Of a stretch of 64,000 nt of DNA, positions 17,609 to 25,157 are shown one piece after another. The number at the start of each line of letters is the position of its first letter. The first letter of the stretch is position 1. The translations under genes and the position numbers were made by a program. Source of the DNA: Amycolatopsis nivea (GTDB taxonomy: Bacteria > Actinomycetota > Actinomycetes > Mycobacteriales > Pseudonocardiaceae); NCBI RefSeq assembly GCF_004522235.1, contig NZ_SDLT01000006.1, positions 1-64,000 of the forward strand, written 5' to 3'. Under the pieces are notes generated by a model that worked only from the letters and a program-made list of their open reading frames with translations, did not search any database and was not told the DNA's origin.

Positions 17609-18774
17609 TTCTGGGCCTTCTTCGCCTGCCGGACCAGGCCGCCGCCGATGATGAGGCGCTGGATTTCGCTGGTGCCCTCGTAAAGCCGCAGCAGCCGGAT
17701 GTCGCGGTAGATCCGCTCGACCGGCACGTCGCGCATGTAGCCGGTGCCGCCGTGGATCTGCACCGCGAGGTCGGCGACCTTGCCCGCCATCTCCGTGCAG
17801 TACAGCTTCGCGGCCGACGGCCCGATCCGCCGGTCCTCACCGGACACGTAGCGCGCCGCGGTCTCCCGCACCAGCGCGCGGCCGGCCATCACCCCGGTCT
17901 GCTGATCCGCCAGCATTGCTTGCACCAGCTGGAAATCGCCGATCGGCTGACCGCCCTGCGTCGCCGAAGCGGCGTACGCGACGGACTCGTCCAGCGCCCG
18001 CTGCGCGGAACCCACGGCGAGCGCGGCGATGTGCACGCGACCCCGCGCGAGGGAGGTCATCGCGGCGCGGTACCCGTCGTCCTCGTTGCCGCCGACGAGC
18101 GCGGAAGCAGGCACTCGGACGTTGGAGAAGGTGACGTCCGCGGTCCAGGCGCCTTCCTGGCCCATCTTCTTGTCCTTGGGCCCGACTTCCAGGCCCGGCG
18201 TGTCTGCGGGCACGAGGAACACCGCGATGCCCGGCCCGGAGTCGTCCGCGGGACGGGTGCGCGCGAAGACGACGAACAGGTCCGCGATCGGTGCGTTGGT
18301 GATGAACCGCTTCTGCCCGTCGATCACCCAGTCGTCGCCGTCGCGCACCGCTTTGGTGCGCAGCCCGGCGGGATTGGACCCGGCGCCGGGCTCGGTCAGC
18401 GCGAACGACGCGACGACCTCGCCCGATGCGATGCGCTCCAGCCACTGGCTCTTCTGCTCGTCGGTGCCGAAGCCGACCAGCACCTGTCCGGCGATGCCGT
18501 TGTTGGTGCCGAACATCGACCGGAGCGCGAGCGACGTGTAGCCGAACTCCATCGCCAGCTCGACGTCCTGGGTGAGGTCGAGCCCGAGCCCGCCCCATTC
18601 CTGGGGGATCGCGTAGCCGAACAGGCCCATCTCGGCGGCCTGCCCGCGCAGGTCGTCGGGGATGGCGTTGCCGTCCATGATCTCCTGCTCGCGCGGGACG
18701 ACCTTCGCCCGGACGAAGTCGCGCACCAGCTCCAGGATGGGCCGGAAGTCCTCGGGGGTAACCGCTGCTGCCAT
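17605..18774 (-). CDS. Acyl-CoA dehydrogenase (first gene of the operon)
   Basis: A roughly 389-residue acyl-CoA dehydrogenase with SFALTEPGAGSNPAGL and WVIDGQKRFITNAPIADL in the FAD/substrate region and the catalytic Glu in RLYEGTSEIQRLIIGGG. It is FAD-linked, electrons going to ETF. I chose the ATG at 18774 (MAAAVTPEDFRP). GGGAGG lies only one base before it, too close for a normal ribosome site, so the start is uncertain and the frame stays open to 18840. It is the promoter-proximal gene of the ten-gene operon; a 14-bp element shared with the divergent GntR gene lies 35 bp upstream. Confidence 0.85.
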   Translation of the reverse strand: MAAAVTPEDFRPILELVRDFVRAKVVPREQEIMDGNAIPDDLRGQAAEMGLFGYAIPQEWGGLGLDLTQDVELAMEFGYTSLALRSMFGTNNGIAGQVLVGFGTDEQKSQWLERIASGEVVASFALTEPGAGSNPAGLRTKAVRDGDDWVIDGQKRFITNAPIADLFVVFARTRPADDSGPGIAVFLVPADTPGLEVGPKDKKMGQEGAWTADVTFSNVRVPASALVGGNEDDGYRAAMTSLARGRVHIAALAVGSAQRALDESVAYAASATQGGQPIGDFQLVQAMLADQQTGVMAGRALVRETAARYVSGEDRRIGPSAAKLYCTEMAGKVADLAVQIHGGTGYMRDVPVERIYRDIRLLRLYEGTSEIQRLIIGGGLVRQAKKAQK

Positions 18775-18808
18775 GCCTCCCACTATGACCCAGACCGCCT
18801 CGCTGGAA

Positions 18809-18822
18809 AATACTTTATCAGA
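18809..18822. promoter_or_regulatory. Candidate GntR operator, operon side
   Basis: AATACTTTATCAGA, in AT-rich sequence just upstream of the first acyl-CoA dehydrogenase, agrees at 12 of 14 bases with the element at 18953-18966 before the GntR gene. Placement near the start of the operon suits autoregulated control by the GntR protein. Confidence 0.45.
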
Positions 18823-18952
18823 AATCATCGAATGGCTCACACTCCCGGGCGACGCTCGGCCCGCATGCTGCCCCAGGTCAACGGCGGTTTCTTCGCTTGA
18901 CGGGCGCTTCGGGCGCGAGTGACAGAGCCGCCCGAGCGTGCCCCGGTCGTGT

Positions 18953-18966
18953 AATACTTGATCCGA
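18953..18966. promoter_or_regulatory. Candidate GntR operator, regulator side
   Basis: AATACTTGATCCGA, 30 bp before the GntR start, is the second copy of the element found at 18809-18822. Its TAATACTT stretch could also serve as a -10 region for the regulator promoter. The 218-bp divergent spacer holds no other evident structure. Confidence 0.45.
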
Positions 18967-18995
18967 TACAGCCGCTCACGAGGAGGGAGAAGGTA

Positions 18996-19679
18996 GTGGC
19001 GATGCCCGAGACCACGAGTGCCGGACCGCGCCGCACCGGCCCGGCGAACCTCAAGGCGATGGCCGCGCAGGAAATCCGGCGGCGGGTCTTCTCCGGGCAG
19101 TTGCGCGCCGGCGCGAAGATCGACCAGGAAGCGCTGGCCGACGAACTCGGCATCAGCAAACTCCCGGTCCGCGAAGCGTTGATCACGCTCGACCACGAGG
19201 GCGTGGTGGAGCACATCGCCCGCCGGGGCGCGTTCGTCGCCCGGATGACGCGCGACGACATCCGGGACCATTTCCGCGTGTTCGGCGTCGTGTCCGGATT
19301 GGCCGCGGAGCGCGCGGCGAAGAACCTCTCCCCGGAAAGCCTCCAGGCGCTGCACGACCTCGCGGACCGGATGGAGTCCGCAGTGGACAGTGGCGAGCAG
19401 GAACGGCTGAACTACGAGTTCCACCGGCGAATCAATTACGCCGCCGACTCGCGCCGTCTCCTGTCGCTCTTGGGAATCCTCGTCAAAACCGTGTCGCACG
19501 GGTTTTACGAGGCACACGAGGACTGGCCGGTCAAGGCCCGGGACGACCACCGGCTGATCCTGGACGCACTGTCCGCCCGCTCGGCCGGCCGGGCGCGCGC
19601 CCTGGTGGAGAAGCACCTCGCCGACGCGGGCGAGCGGGCGGTGGCGTTGCTGGAAAAACAGGGATTCTGGGACCACTGA
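18996..19679 (+). CDS. GntR-family (FadR/FCD subgroup) regulator of the CoA-ester operon
   Basis: A 227-residue regulator with an N-terminal winged helix (IDQEALADELGISKLPVREALITL is the GntR signature region, quoted here as the span about residues 45-68) and an all-helical FCD effector domain. In the FCD domain the metal/ligand residues appear in EFHRRINYA and DDHRLILDA. I prefer the GTG at 18996, 6-7 nt after AGGAGGGAG; the ATG at 19002 is the alternative. The gene diverges from the ten-gene operon and shares a 14-bp element with it, so it very likely represses that operon and itself until an acyl-CoA or organic acid effector binds. Confidence 0.88.
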   Translation: MAMPETTSAGPRRTGPANLKAMAAQEIRRRVFSGQLRAGAKIDQEALADELGISKLPVREALITLDHEGVVEHIARRGAFVARMTRDDIRDHFRVFGVVSGLAAERAAKNLSPESLQALHDLADRMESAVDSGEQERLNYEFHRRINYAADSRRLLSLLGILVKTVSHGFYEAHEDWPVKARDDHRLILDALSARSAGRARALVEKHLADAGERAVALLEKQGFWDH

Positions 19680-19736
19680 CCCGTTGCGCGAATTAATGTT
19701 TTATGGCTCCACCGGGTACCCGTTACGGTCGAATTC

Positions 19737-21188
19737 ATGGAGCGGAACTTTCAGTCGGCCGGAGAACTCGCGGCCGCCATGCGGGCAGGCGAAACAACCT
19801 CGGCGGAGCTGACCGACGAGGCGATCGCCCGCATCGAGCGGGAAGACAAGGCACTCAACGCGATCTGCACACCGGACTTCGACCGTGCCCGCATCGCCGC
19901 GCAAGAGGCCGACCGGGCGCGCGCCCGCGGCGAAGACCGGCCGCTGCTCGGAATCCCGGTGACTGTCAAGGAGTGCTACAACGTCGCCGGGCTGCCCACG
20001 ACCTGGGGCATGCCGCAGCACCGGGACTTCATGCCCGCCGAAGACGCGGTCCAGGTGTCGCGGCTCAAGAACGCCGGCGCGGTCATCCTCGGCAAGACCA
20101 ACGTCCCCTTAGGACTCCAAGGCTTGCAGAGCTCCAACCCGGTCTACGGCACCACCAACAACCCCTGGGACCACGACCGCACTCCGGGCGGCTCCTCCGG
20201 CGGATCGTCAGCGGCACTGGCGGCGGGCTTCGGCACCCTGTCCATCGGCTCCGACATCGGTGGCTCGCTGCGCACCCCCGCGCATTTCTGCGGTGTCTAC
20301 GGGCACAAGCCGTCCCTCGGCCTGGTGGCGAACCGCGGCATGGTCCTGCCGAACGAACTGCCCTTGCCGCTCGACCTGGACCTCGCCGTCGTCGGGCCGA
20401 TGGCGCGCACCGCCCGCGACCTGGCGATGCTGCTCGACGTCATGGCCGGGCCGGACCCGCTGACCTACGGCGTCGCGCACGACCTGGCCCTGCCGCCCGC
20501 CCGCCACGAGCAGTTGAGCGACTTCCGCGTCCTGATCCTCGACGAGCACCCCTTCATCCCGACCGGAACCGCGGTGCGGGCCGGAGTGAACCGGGTAGCC
20601 GATGCACTCGCCGACGCCGGCGCCCGGGTCGAACGACACAGCCCGCTGCTGCCCGACCTGGCCGAAGCCGCGACCCTCTACACCCAGCTGCTGTTCTCCG
20701 GCTCCGTCGCGCGCTTCCCGGTCGACGCCTACGAGGAGCTGCAGACTCGTGCCGCCGCCTTGAGCGCAACCGACCAAAGCCTGGACGCGGCGCGCCTGCG
20801 CGGACTGGTGCTCAGCCACCGCGACTGGCTCGGGGTGAACCACCGCCGCGAGTTGCACCGGCACGGCTGGCGACAGTTCTTCGCCGAGTTCGACGCCGTG
20901 GTCTGCCCGGTGACGCCGACGCCCGCGTTCCCGCACGACCACAACCCCGACCTGCTGGCCTGCCGGATCGACATCGACGGCGTCGAGTACCCGTTCTTCG
21001 ACCAGCTGGTCTGGGCCGGGGTGGCGACCATGCCGGGCCTGCCCGCCACGGCGATGCCCGCGGGCTTCTCGCCGGAGGGCCTGCCGGTAGGGGTGCAGGT
21101 CGTCGGCCCGATGTTCGAGGACCGGACCCCGCTGCGGCTGGCTGAGCTGCTGGAGGAGCGGATCGGGGGCTTCCGGGCACCGAACTGA
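19737..21188 (+). CDS. Amidase (amidase signature family)
   Basis: A 483-residue amidase-signature hydrolase with an intact Ser-cisSer-Lys triad: Lys78 (PVTVKECYN), the cis-Ser in TPGGSSGGSSA (about 154) and nucleophile Ser177 (GSDIGGSLRTP). Members hydrolyse carboxamides to acids and ammonia; the physiological substrate is unknown, and GatA is excluded because no gatB or gatC is nearby and the C-terminus differs. It starts with ATG at 19737, 57 bp after the GntR gene and in the same direction, so the two could share a transcript. It ends convergently with the Lrp gene. Confidence 0.88.
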   Translation: MERNFQSAGELAAAMRAGETTSAELTDEAIARIEREDKALNAICTPDFDRARIAAQEADRARARGEDRPLLGIPVTVKECYNVAGLPTTWGMPQHRDFMPAEDAVQVSRLKNAGAVILGKTNVPLGLQGLQSSNPVYGTTNNPWDHDRTPGGSSGGSSAALAAGFGTLSIGSDIGGSLRTPAHFCGVYGHKPSLGLVANRGMVLPNELPLPLDLDLAVVGPMARTARDLAMLLDVMAGPDPLTYGVAHDLALPPARHEQLSDFRVLILDEHPFIPTGTAVRAGVNRVADALADAGARVERHSPLLPDLAEAATLYTQLLFSGSVARFPVDAYEELQTRAAALSATDQSLDAARLRGLVLSHRDWLGVNHRRELHRHGWRQFFAEFDAVVCPVTPTPAFPHDHNPDLLACRIDIDGVEYPFFDQLVWAGVATMPGLPATAMPAGFSPEGLPVGVQVVGPMFEDRTPLRLAELLEERIGGFRAPN

Positions 21189-21235
21189 TTGAGCGGCAGC
21201 GGTTTCTGAGCATCCACAGTGGATAGACGGGCTCC

Positions 21236-22201
21236 TCAGCCCTGCCCGGTGCCGACGGCGGTGAGCGGGCGGTCATTCTCCTCCTTGACCGCCCGCAGGT
21301 GGCTCCAGGACTCGATCGCGCGCACGCCGGGCAGCTCCCGCAGACGTTCGAGCGTGTCCAGCACCTCGTCCGGGGACTGCGCCTGGATGCTGCCGATTCC
21401 GTTGCACCATCCCACTCCGGTCGCGAAACAGTCGATGTTCTCGAACTCCGCGATCCGGCGGGCGACCGGTTCGGTGTCGCCGGTCGCGTGCACCGCGAAC
21501 CCGATGGTGTGGGTGCGCGTCGAGCGGCTGAGCCGCACCAGCGCTCCGATGTGGACGACACCGGACTCAAGCAGCCGGAGCACCCTGGCCCGCGCGGCTC
21601 CCGGGGAGAGGCCGGTCGCTTTCGCCAGTTCGGCGAACGACGCGCGCCCGTCGTCGCGCAGCTGCGCGAGCAGCAGGTGGTCGACGTCGTCCAGTTCGAG
21701 GTCCGCGAGCGGTCCGGGGCTCTCCAGCGGTCCCGGCGGGAAATAGGGGTCCTTCCAGACCCGCAGGTACGTGATCGCCTGCACCGCCCGGACGCCGGGG
21801 ACGGCCTGCACCCGGGCCAGCCCCGCCGCGAAGGACTCCAGGTCGGCGGCGCGCAGTTCGGCCGTCACCGCGAACCGGCCCGCGGTCGTGGTGACGAACG
21901 AGGTTTCGCCGAGCGCCGCGATCCGCTCGGCGACCGGGCGGGCGGCTCCCTCGGTCTCGACGATCACGTGCCCGAGCTGATGGAGCCCGAACACCGCCGG
22001 ATGGATCGCGCCGATCAGCCGGAGCCCGCCCTCCTCGATCAGCCGCTGCACCCGCGCCTTCGTGGTGGAGCGGGCGAGCCCGACCAGCCGGGCCAGCGTC
22101 TCGAACGACGCGCGCCCGTCCTGTTGCAGCGCGCGGACGAGCAGCTCGTCGACGTCGTCAGGGTTTCCCGGCACGGGGAAGAACCTAGCCGATACCTCCA
22201 C
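21236..22201 (-). CDS. Lrp/AsnC regulator with duplicated domains
   Basis: About 321 residues containing two tandem Lrp/AsnC units: HTH 1 (DELLVRALQQDGRASFETLA) plus a RAM-like sensor, then HTH 2 (HLLLAQLRDDGRASFAELAK) plus a second sensor domain. Such fused pairs are common in actinomycetes and act like a covalent dimer. The start is uncertain. The GTG at 22201 has GGAGAAG 11 nt upstream; the GTG at 22174 would be closer to the first HTH; the frame is open well upstream. It diverges from a peptide transporter and dipeptidase operon and probably controls it in response to an amino acid or dipeptide. Confidence 0.82.
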   Translation of the reverse strand: MEVSARFFPVPGNPDDVDELLVRALQQDGRASFETLARLVGLARSTTKARVQRLIEEGGLRLIGAIHPAVFGLHQLGHVIVETEGAARPVAERIAALGETSFVTTTAGRFAVTAELRAADLESFAAGLARVQAVPGVRAVQAITYLRVWKDPYFPPGPLESPGPLADLELDDVDHLLLAQLRDDGRASFAELAKATGLSPGAARARVLRLLESGVVHIGALVRLSRSTRTHTIGFAVHATGDTEPVARRIAEFENIDCFATGVGWCNGIGSIQAQSPDEVLDTLERLRELPGVRAIESWSHLRAVKEENDRPLTAVGTGQG

Positions 22202-22354
22202 GGTCGGCGAATCTTCTCCAGGAGAGGCATGTCGGAAGACGAAGCGGCGGCCGAGACGAGCTAAGCTCGCCGAATCGGCTATTGATTGCCGCATTCGGCA
22301 GATGTACCGTCTGCTCCCATCGAAGCTGCGGTCGACGCGGAAGGTGCGGTGGGC

Positions 22355-23857
22355 ATGGGGAAAGAACGGGCGTTCTTCGGTCAGCCCCGCGGTCTGGTGG
22401 GGCTGTTCTTCGCCGAGGCCTGGGAGCGGTTTTCCTACTACGGCATGCGCGCGCTGCTGCTCTACTACATGACCGACCGGCTGTCCGACGGCGGCCTCGG
22501 CCTCCGGCCGGAGAGTGCGAAACCGCTGATCGCGGTCTACGGGTCGGCCATTTACCTGGCGGCGATCCTGGGCGGCTGGATCAGCGACCGGCTGCTCGGC
22601 GACCGCCGGACCACCCTTGCCGGCGGGTTTCTGATCATGTGCGGGCACATCTGCCTGGCCGTCCCGGCGGGCGCCGGCGCGCTGTTCGCCTCGATGGTCT
22701 TCATCGCCGTCGGAACCGGCTTGCTGAAACCGGCGATTTCCTCGTCTGTCGGCGATCTCTACGCGGCCGGCGATCCGCGGCGCGACTCCGGGTTCAGCAT
22801 CTACTACATGGGCATCAGCGTCGGCGCGGTGGCCGCTCCGCTCGTCGTCGGCACGGTGGGCCAGGATTACGACTACCACGCCGGTTTCGGGATCGCCGCG
22901 GTCGGCATGGCGGCCGGTCTCCTGGTCTATCTCCGGTCGCAGCGGCGCCTCAACCCGGTGAGCAACAGTCCGAAGAACCCATTGCGGCTGGCCGAGGTCC
23001 CGCGGTCGCGGCTCGTCGCGGTCGTCGCCGGAATCGCGGTGCTGGCCGTCCTGGCGGCGGTGTCGGTCAGCACCGGAATCCTCGACGCAGACGGCGCCGT
23101 CAACCTCATCAGCGTGCTGGCGATCGCGCTTCCGGTCGGCTACTTCACGGTCATGCTGCGCAGTTCGCGCACCACCGCGGCCGAACGCGCCCGGGTCCGC
23201 GCCTACATTCCGATGTTCGTCGCGGCGGTCGCGTTCTGGTGCATCCAGGAACAGGGCGCGACGGTGATCGCGCAGTACGCGGGCGAAAGCACCGACCTCG
23301 ACGCGTTCGGGTTCGCGATCCCGGCGTCGTGGTTCCAGTCGGTCGGCTCGCTGGTGCTGATCGTGCTGACGCCGCTGTTCGCGATGCTGTGGCTGCGGCT
23401 GGACCGCTCGCCCCGTTCGCCGTCGACCGCGCACAAATTCGCCGCGGGACTGGCGATCGCCGGCCTGTCGTACCTACTGATGGTGATGCCCGCGGCGCAT
23501 CCGGGGCAGACCAACCCGCTGTGGCTGGCCGGGAGCCTCGCCGTGGTCACCATCGGCGAAATGTGCCTCTCGCCGATCGGGCTGTCCGCGACGACGAGGC
23601 TGGCGCCCGCGGCGTTCGCGACGCAGACGATGGGGTTGTGGCTGTCGTCGAACGCGGCCGGGCAGGGCATCGGCGCCCAGTTGGTGAAGTTCTACGACGC
23701 CCGTTCGGCGGCAGGCTACTTCGGCGCACTCGGCGCCGGCGCGGTCGTGCTGGCTTTGCTGCTGTTCGCGTTGGCTCCGCTCATCCGAAAGCAAGCAGCG
23801 AGAAGGGGGACCACGATGGACCACGACCAGGCGGCCGTGAACGGGGCGGGCCGGTGA
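22355..23857 (+). CDS. POT-family proton-coupled oligopeptide transporter
   Basis: A 500-residue PTR2/POT major facilitator. The family signature FFAEAWERFSYYGMRALLL stands right after the first helix start, followed by the second signature region GTGLLKPAISSSVGDLY. Roughly fourteen hydrophobic segments are seen, as in bacterial POTs. It imports di- and tripeptides with protons. I took the ATG at 22355 (GGAAGG about 10 nt before); an upstream frame to 22286 remains open. Its stop overlaps the GTG of the amidohydrolase, so uptake and hydrolysis of peptides are co-translated. Confidence 0.87.
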   Translation: MGKERAFFGQPRGLVGLFFAEAWERFSYYGMRALLLYYMTDRLSDGGLGLRPESAKPLIAVYGSAIYLAAILGGWISDRLLGDRRTTLAGGFLIMCGHICLAVPAGAGALFASMVFIAVGTGLLKPAISSSVGDLYAAGDPRRDSGFSIYYMGISVGAVAAPLVVGTVGQDYDYHAGFGIAAVGMAAGLLVYLRSQRRLNPVSNSPKNPLRLAEVPRSRLVAVVAGIAVLAVLAAVSVSTGILDADGAVNLISVLAIALPVGYFTVMLRSSRTTAAERARVRAYIPMFVAAVAFWCIQEQGATVIAQYAGESTDLDAFGFAIPASWFQSVGSLVLIVLTPLFAMLWLRLDRSPRSPSTAHKFAAGLAIAGLSYLLMVMPAAHPGQTNPLWLAGSLAVVTIGEMCLSPIGLSATTRLAPAAFATQTMGLWLSSNAAGQGIGAQLVKFYDARSAAGYFGALGAGAVVLALLLFALAPLIRKQAARRGTTMDHDQAAVNGAGR

Positions 23858-25062
23858 AGCGCACTGTCTTCCGCGGCGGAACTCTCTTCGACGCGACGTC
23901 CCGGTGCGCGGATTCGGCGGACGTGGCGGTCGAAAACGGCCGGATCGTCGACGTCGGAACCGGCCTCGACGGCGACGAGGAAGTCGACTGCACCGGCCGG
24001 GGAGTGCTGCCCGGCCTGATCGACTGCCACGTGCACCTCACGATGACGAGTTCGGACCTCTTCGAGAGCGTGCAACAGCCGTTTTCGCTCCAGTTCTACG
24101 AAGGCGCGCGGAACATGGCGCGGACGCTGGCCGCGGGCGTCACCACCGTCCGGGACGCCGCGGGCGCCGACCTCGGGATGCGCGTGGCGCAGGAACGGGG
24201 CCTGATCGCCGGGCCCCGCATGCAGATCTCGCTGAACATGCTGAGCCAGACGGGCGGGCACGGCGACCCGTGGTGGCCCTCGACCTGCGTGGTCGACCTG
24301 CTGCCGCCGCACCCGGGCCGCCCGCCCGTGGTGGTGGACGGCCCGGAGGAGATCCGGCGCAAGGTCCGGGAGCTGGTCCGCGCGGGCGCCGACGTCATCA
24401 AAGCCGCAACGAGCGGAGGCGTCGTGTCCGGCGGCGCCGGGCCGAAGATCGCGCATTTCCGGGACGACGAGATCGCCATGATGGTCACCGAGGCCGCGGC
24501 GGCGGGACTGCACGTCATGGCCCATGCCCACGGCGACGGGGCGAGGGCGGCCGTCCGCAACGGGGTCCGTTCCATCGAACACGGCCATTTCCTGGACGAC
24601 GAGACGCTCGAGATGATGGCTGAGCGCGGCACTTGGCTGGTCCCGACCCTGAGCGCCGGCGTCGGTCTACGGCAGGCGGTCGAAGCCGGGGCAGCGGGCT
24701 ATCCCGACCACATCGTCGAGAAGATCAAGGAACGCACCGAAAGCAGCGTTCGGCGCGCGGTCGAGGCGGGCGTCCCGATCGCGATGGGCACCGACGCGCC
24801 GCTGTACCCGCACGGGGAGAACCTGCTGGAGCTGGAACTCCTTGTCGAACAGGGCATGCGCCCGGCCGACGCCCTGCACGCCGCGACACTGTCGGCGGCG
24901 AACCTGATGGGCCTCGGTTCCTCGCTGGGCTCGCTGACTCCCGGCAAGCGCGCGGATCTCGTCGTCGTCGACGGCGATCCGCTCGACGTGCGGGATCTGG
25001 GCAAACGGATCCTCGCGGTGTACCAGGACGGACGGCTGGTGCACGCGGCCGACCGCGGGTAG
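23854..25062 (+). CDS. Metal-dependent amidohydrolase, prolidase/Xaa-dipeptidase type
   Basis: A 402-residue amidohydrolase-superfamily enzyme with a full binuclear metal site: HxH at 59/61 (IDCHVHLT), carboxylated Lys183 (GADVIKAATSGG), His224/226 (MAHAHG), His243/245 (IEHGHF) and Asp314 (MGTDAPLYPHG). It resembles the imidazolonepropionase-like and Sgx9260-type carboxypeptidase/prolidase group, which cleaves dipeptides. The GTG start at 23854 overlaps the POT stop (GTGA), supporting a role in hydrolysing imported peptides. The ending TPGKRADLVVVDGDPL is the standard superfamily C-terminal strand region. The residue preference is not predictable. Confidence 0.85.
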   Translation: MKRTVFRGGTLFDATSRCADSADVAVENGRIVDVGTGLDGDEEVDCTGRGVLPGLIDCHVHLTMTSSDLFESVQQPFSLQFYEGARNMARTLAAGVTTVRDAAGADLGMRVAQERGLIAGPRMQISLNMLSQTGGHGDPWWPSTCVVDLLPPHPGRPPVVVDGPEEIRRKVRELVRAGADVIKAATSGGVVSGGAGPKIAHFRDDEIAMMVTEAAAAGLHVMAHAHGDGARAAVRNGVRSIEHGHFLDDETLEMMAERGTWLVPTLSAGVGLRQAVEAGAAGYPDHIVEKIKERTESSVRRAVEAGVPIAMGTDAPLYPHGENLLELELLVEQGMRPADALHAATLSAANLMGLGSSLGSLTPGKRADLVVVDGDPLDVRDLGKRILAVYQDGRLVHAADRG

Positions 25063-25088
25063 CCGGGGCTGCTCGCTGACCGGGCCGA

Positions 25089-25117
25089 TTGACACACCGG
25101 TTCATCATTCATACATT
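25089..25117 (+). promoter_or_regulatory. Sigma-70-type promoter of the FAD-monooxygenase operon
   Basis: A consensus -35 (TTGACA, 25089-25094), then exactly 17 bp, then TACATT (25112-25117) as -10. It is unusually canonical for this high-GC genome. The -10 is covered by the left arm of the inverted repeat at 25105-25139, so binding there would block RNA polymerase. Confidence 0.65.
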
Positions 25118-25139
25118 ATCTCGAAAGTTGTATGAATGA
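25105..25139. promoter_or_regulatory. Operator-like 11-bp inverted repeat over the promoter
   Basis: TCATTCATACA (25105-25115) and its exact reverse complement TGTATGAATGA (25129-25139), separated by 13 bp. It overlaps the -10 region and lies 18 bp before the ATG of the monooxygenase. The likely ligand is the TetR-family protein encoded third in the same operon (27742). The AT-rich composition stands out from the surroundings. Confidence 0.6.
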
Positions 25140-25157
25140 CGAGCGGAGCTGGTTCGG

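Noticed and set aside
19703-21145. 480-codon plus-strand frame overlapping the amidase
   Set aside because: Out-of-frame shadow; the 19737 frame has the full amidase triad.
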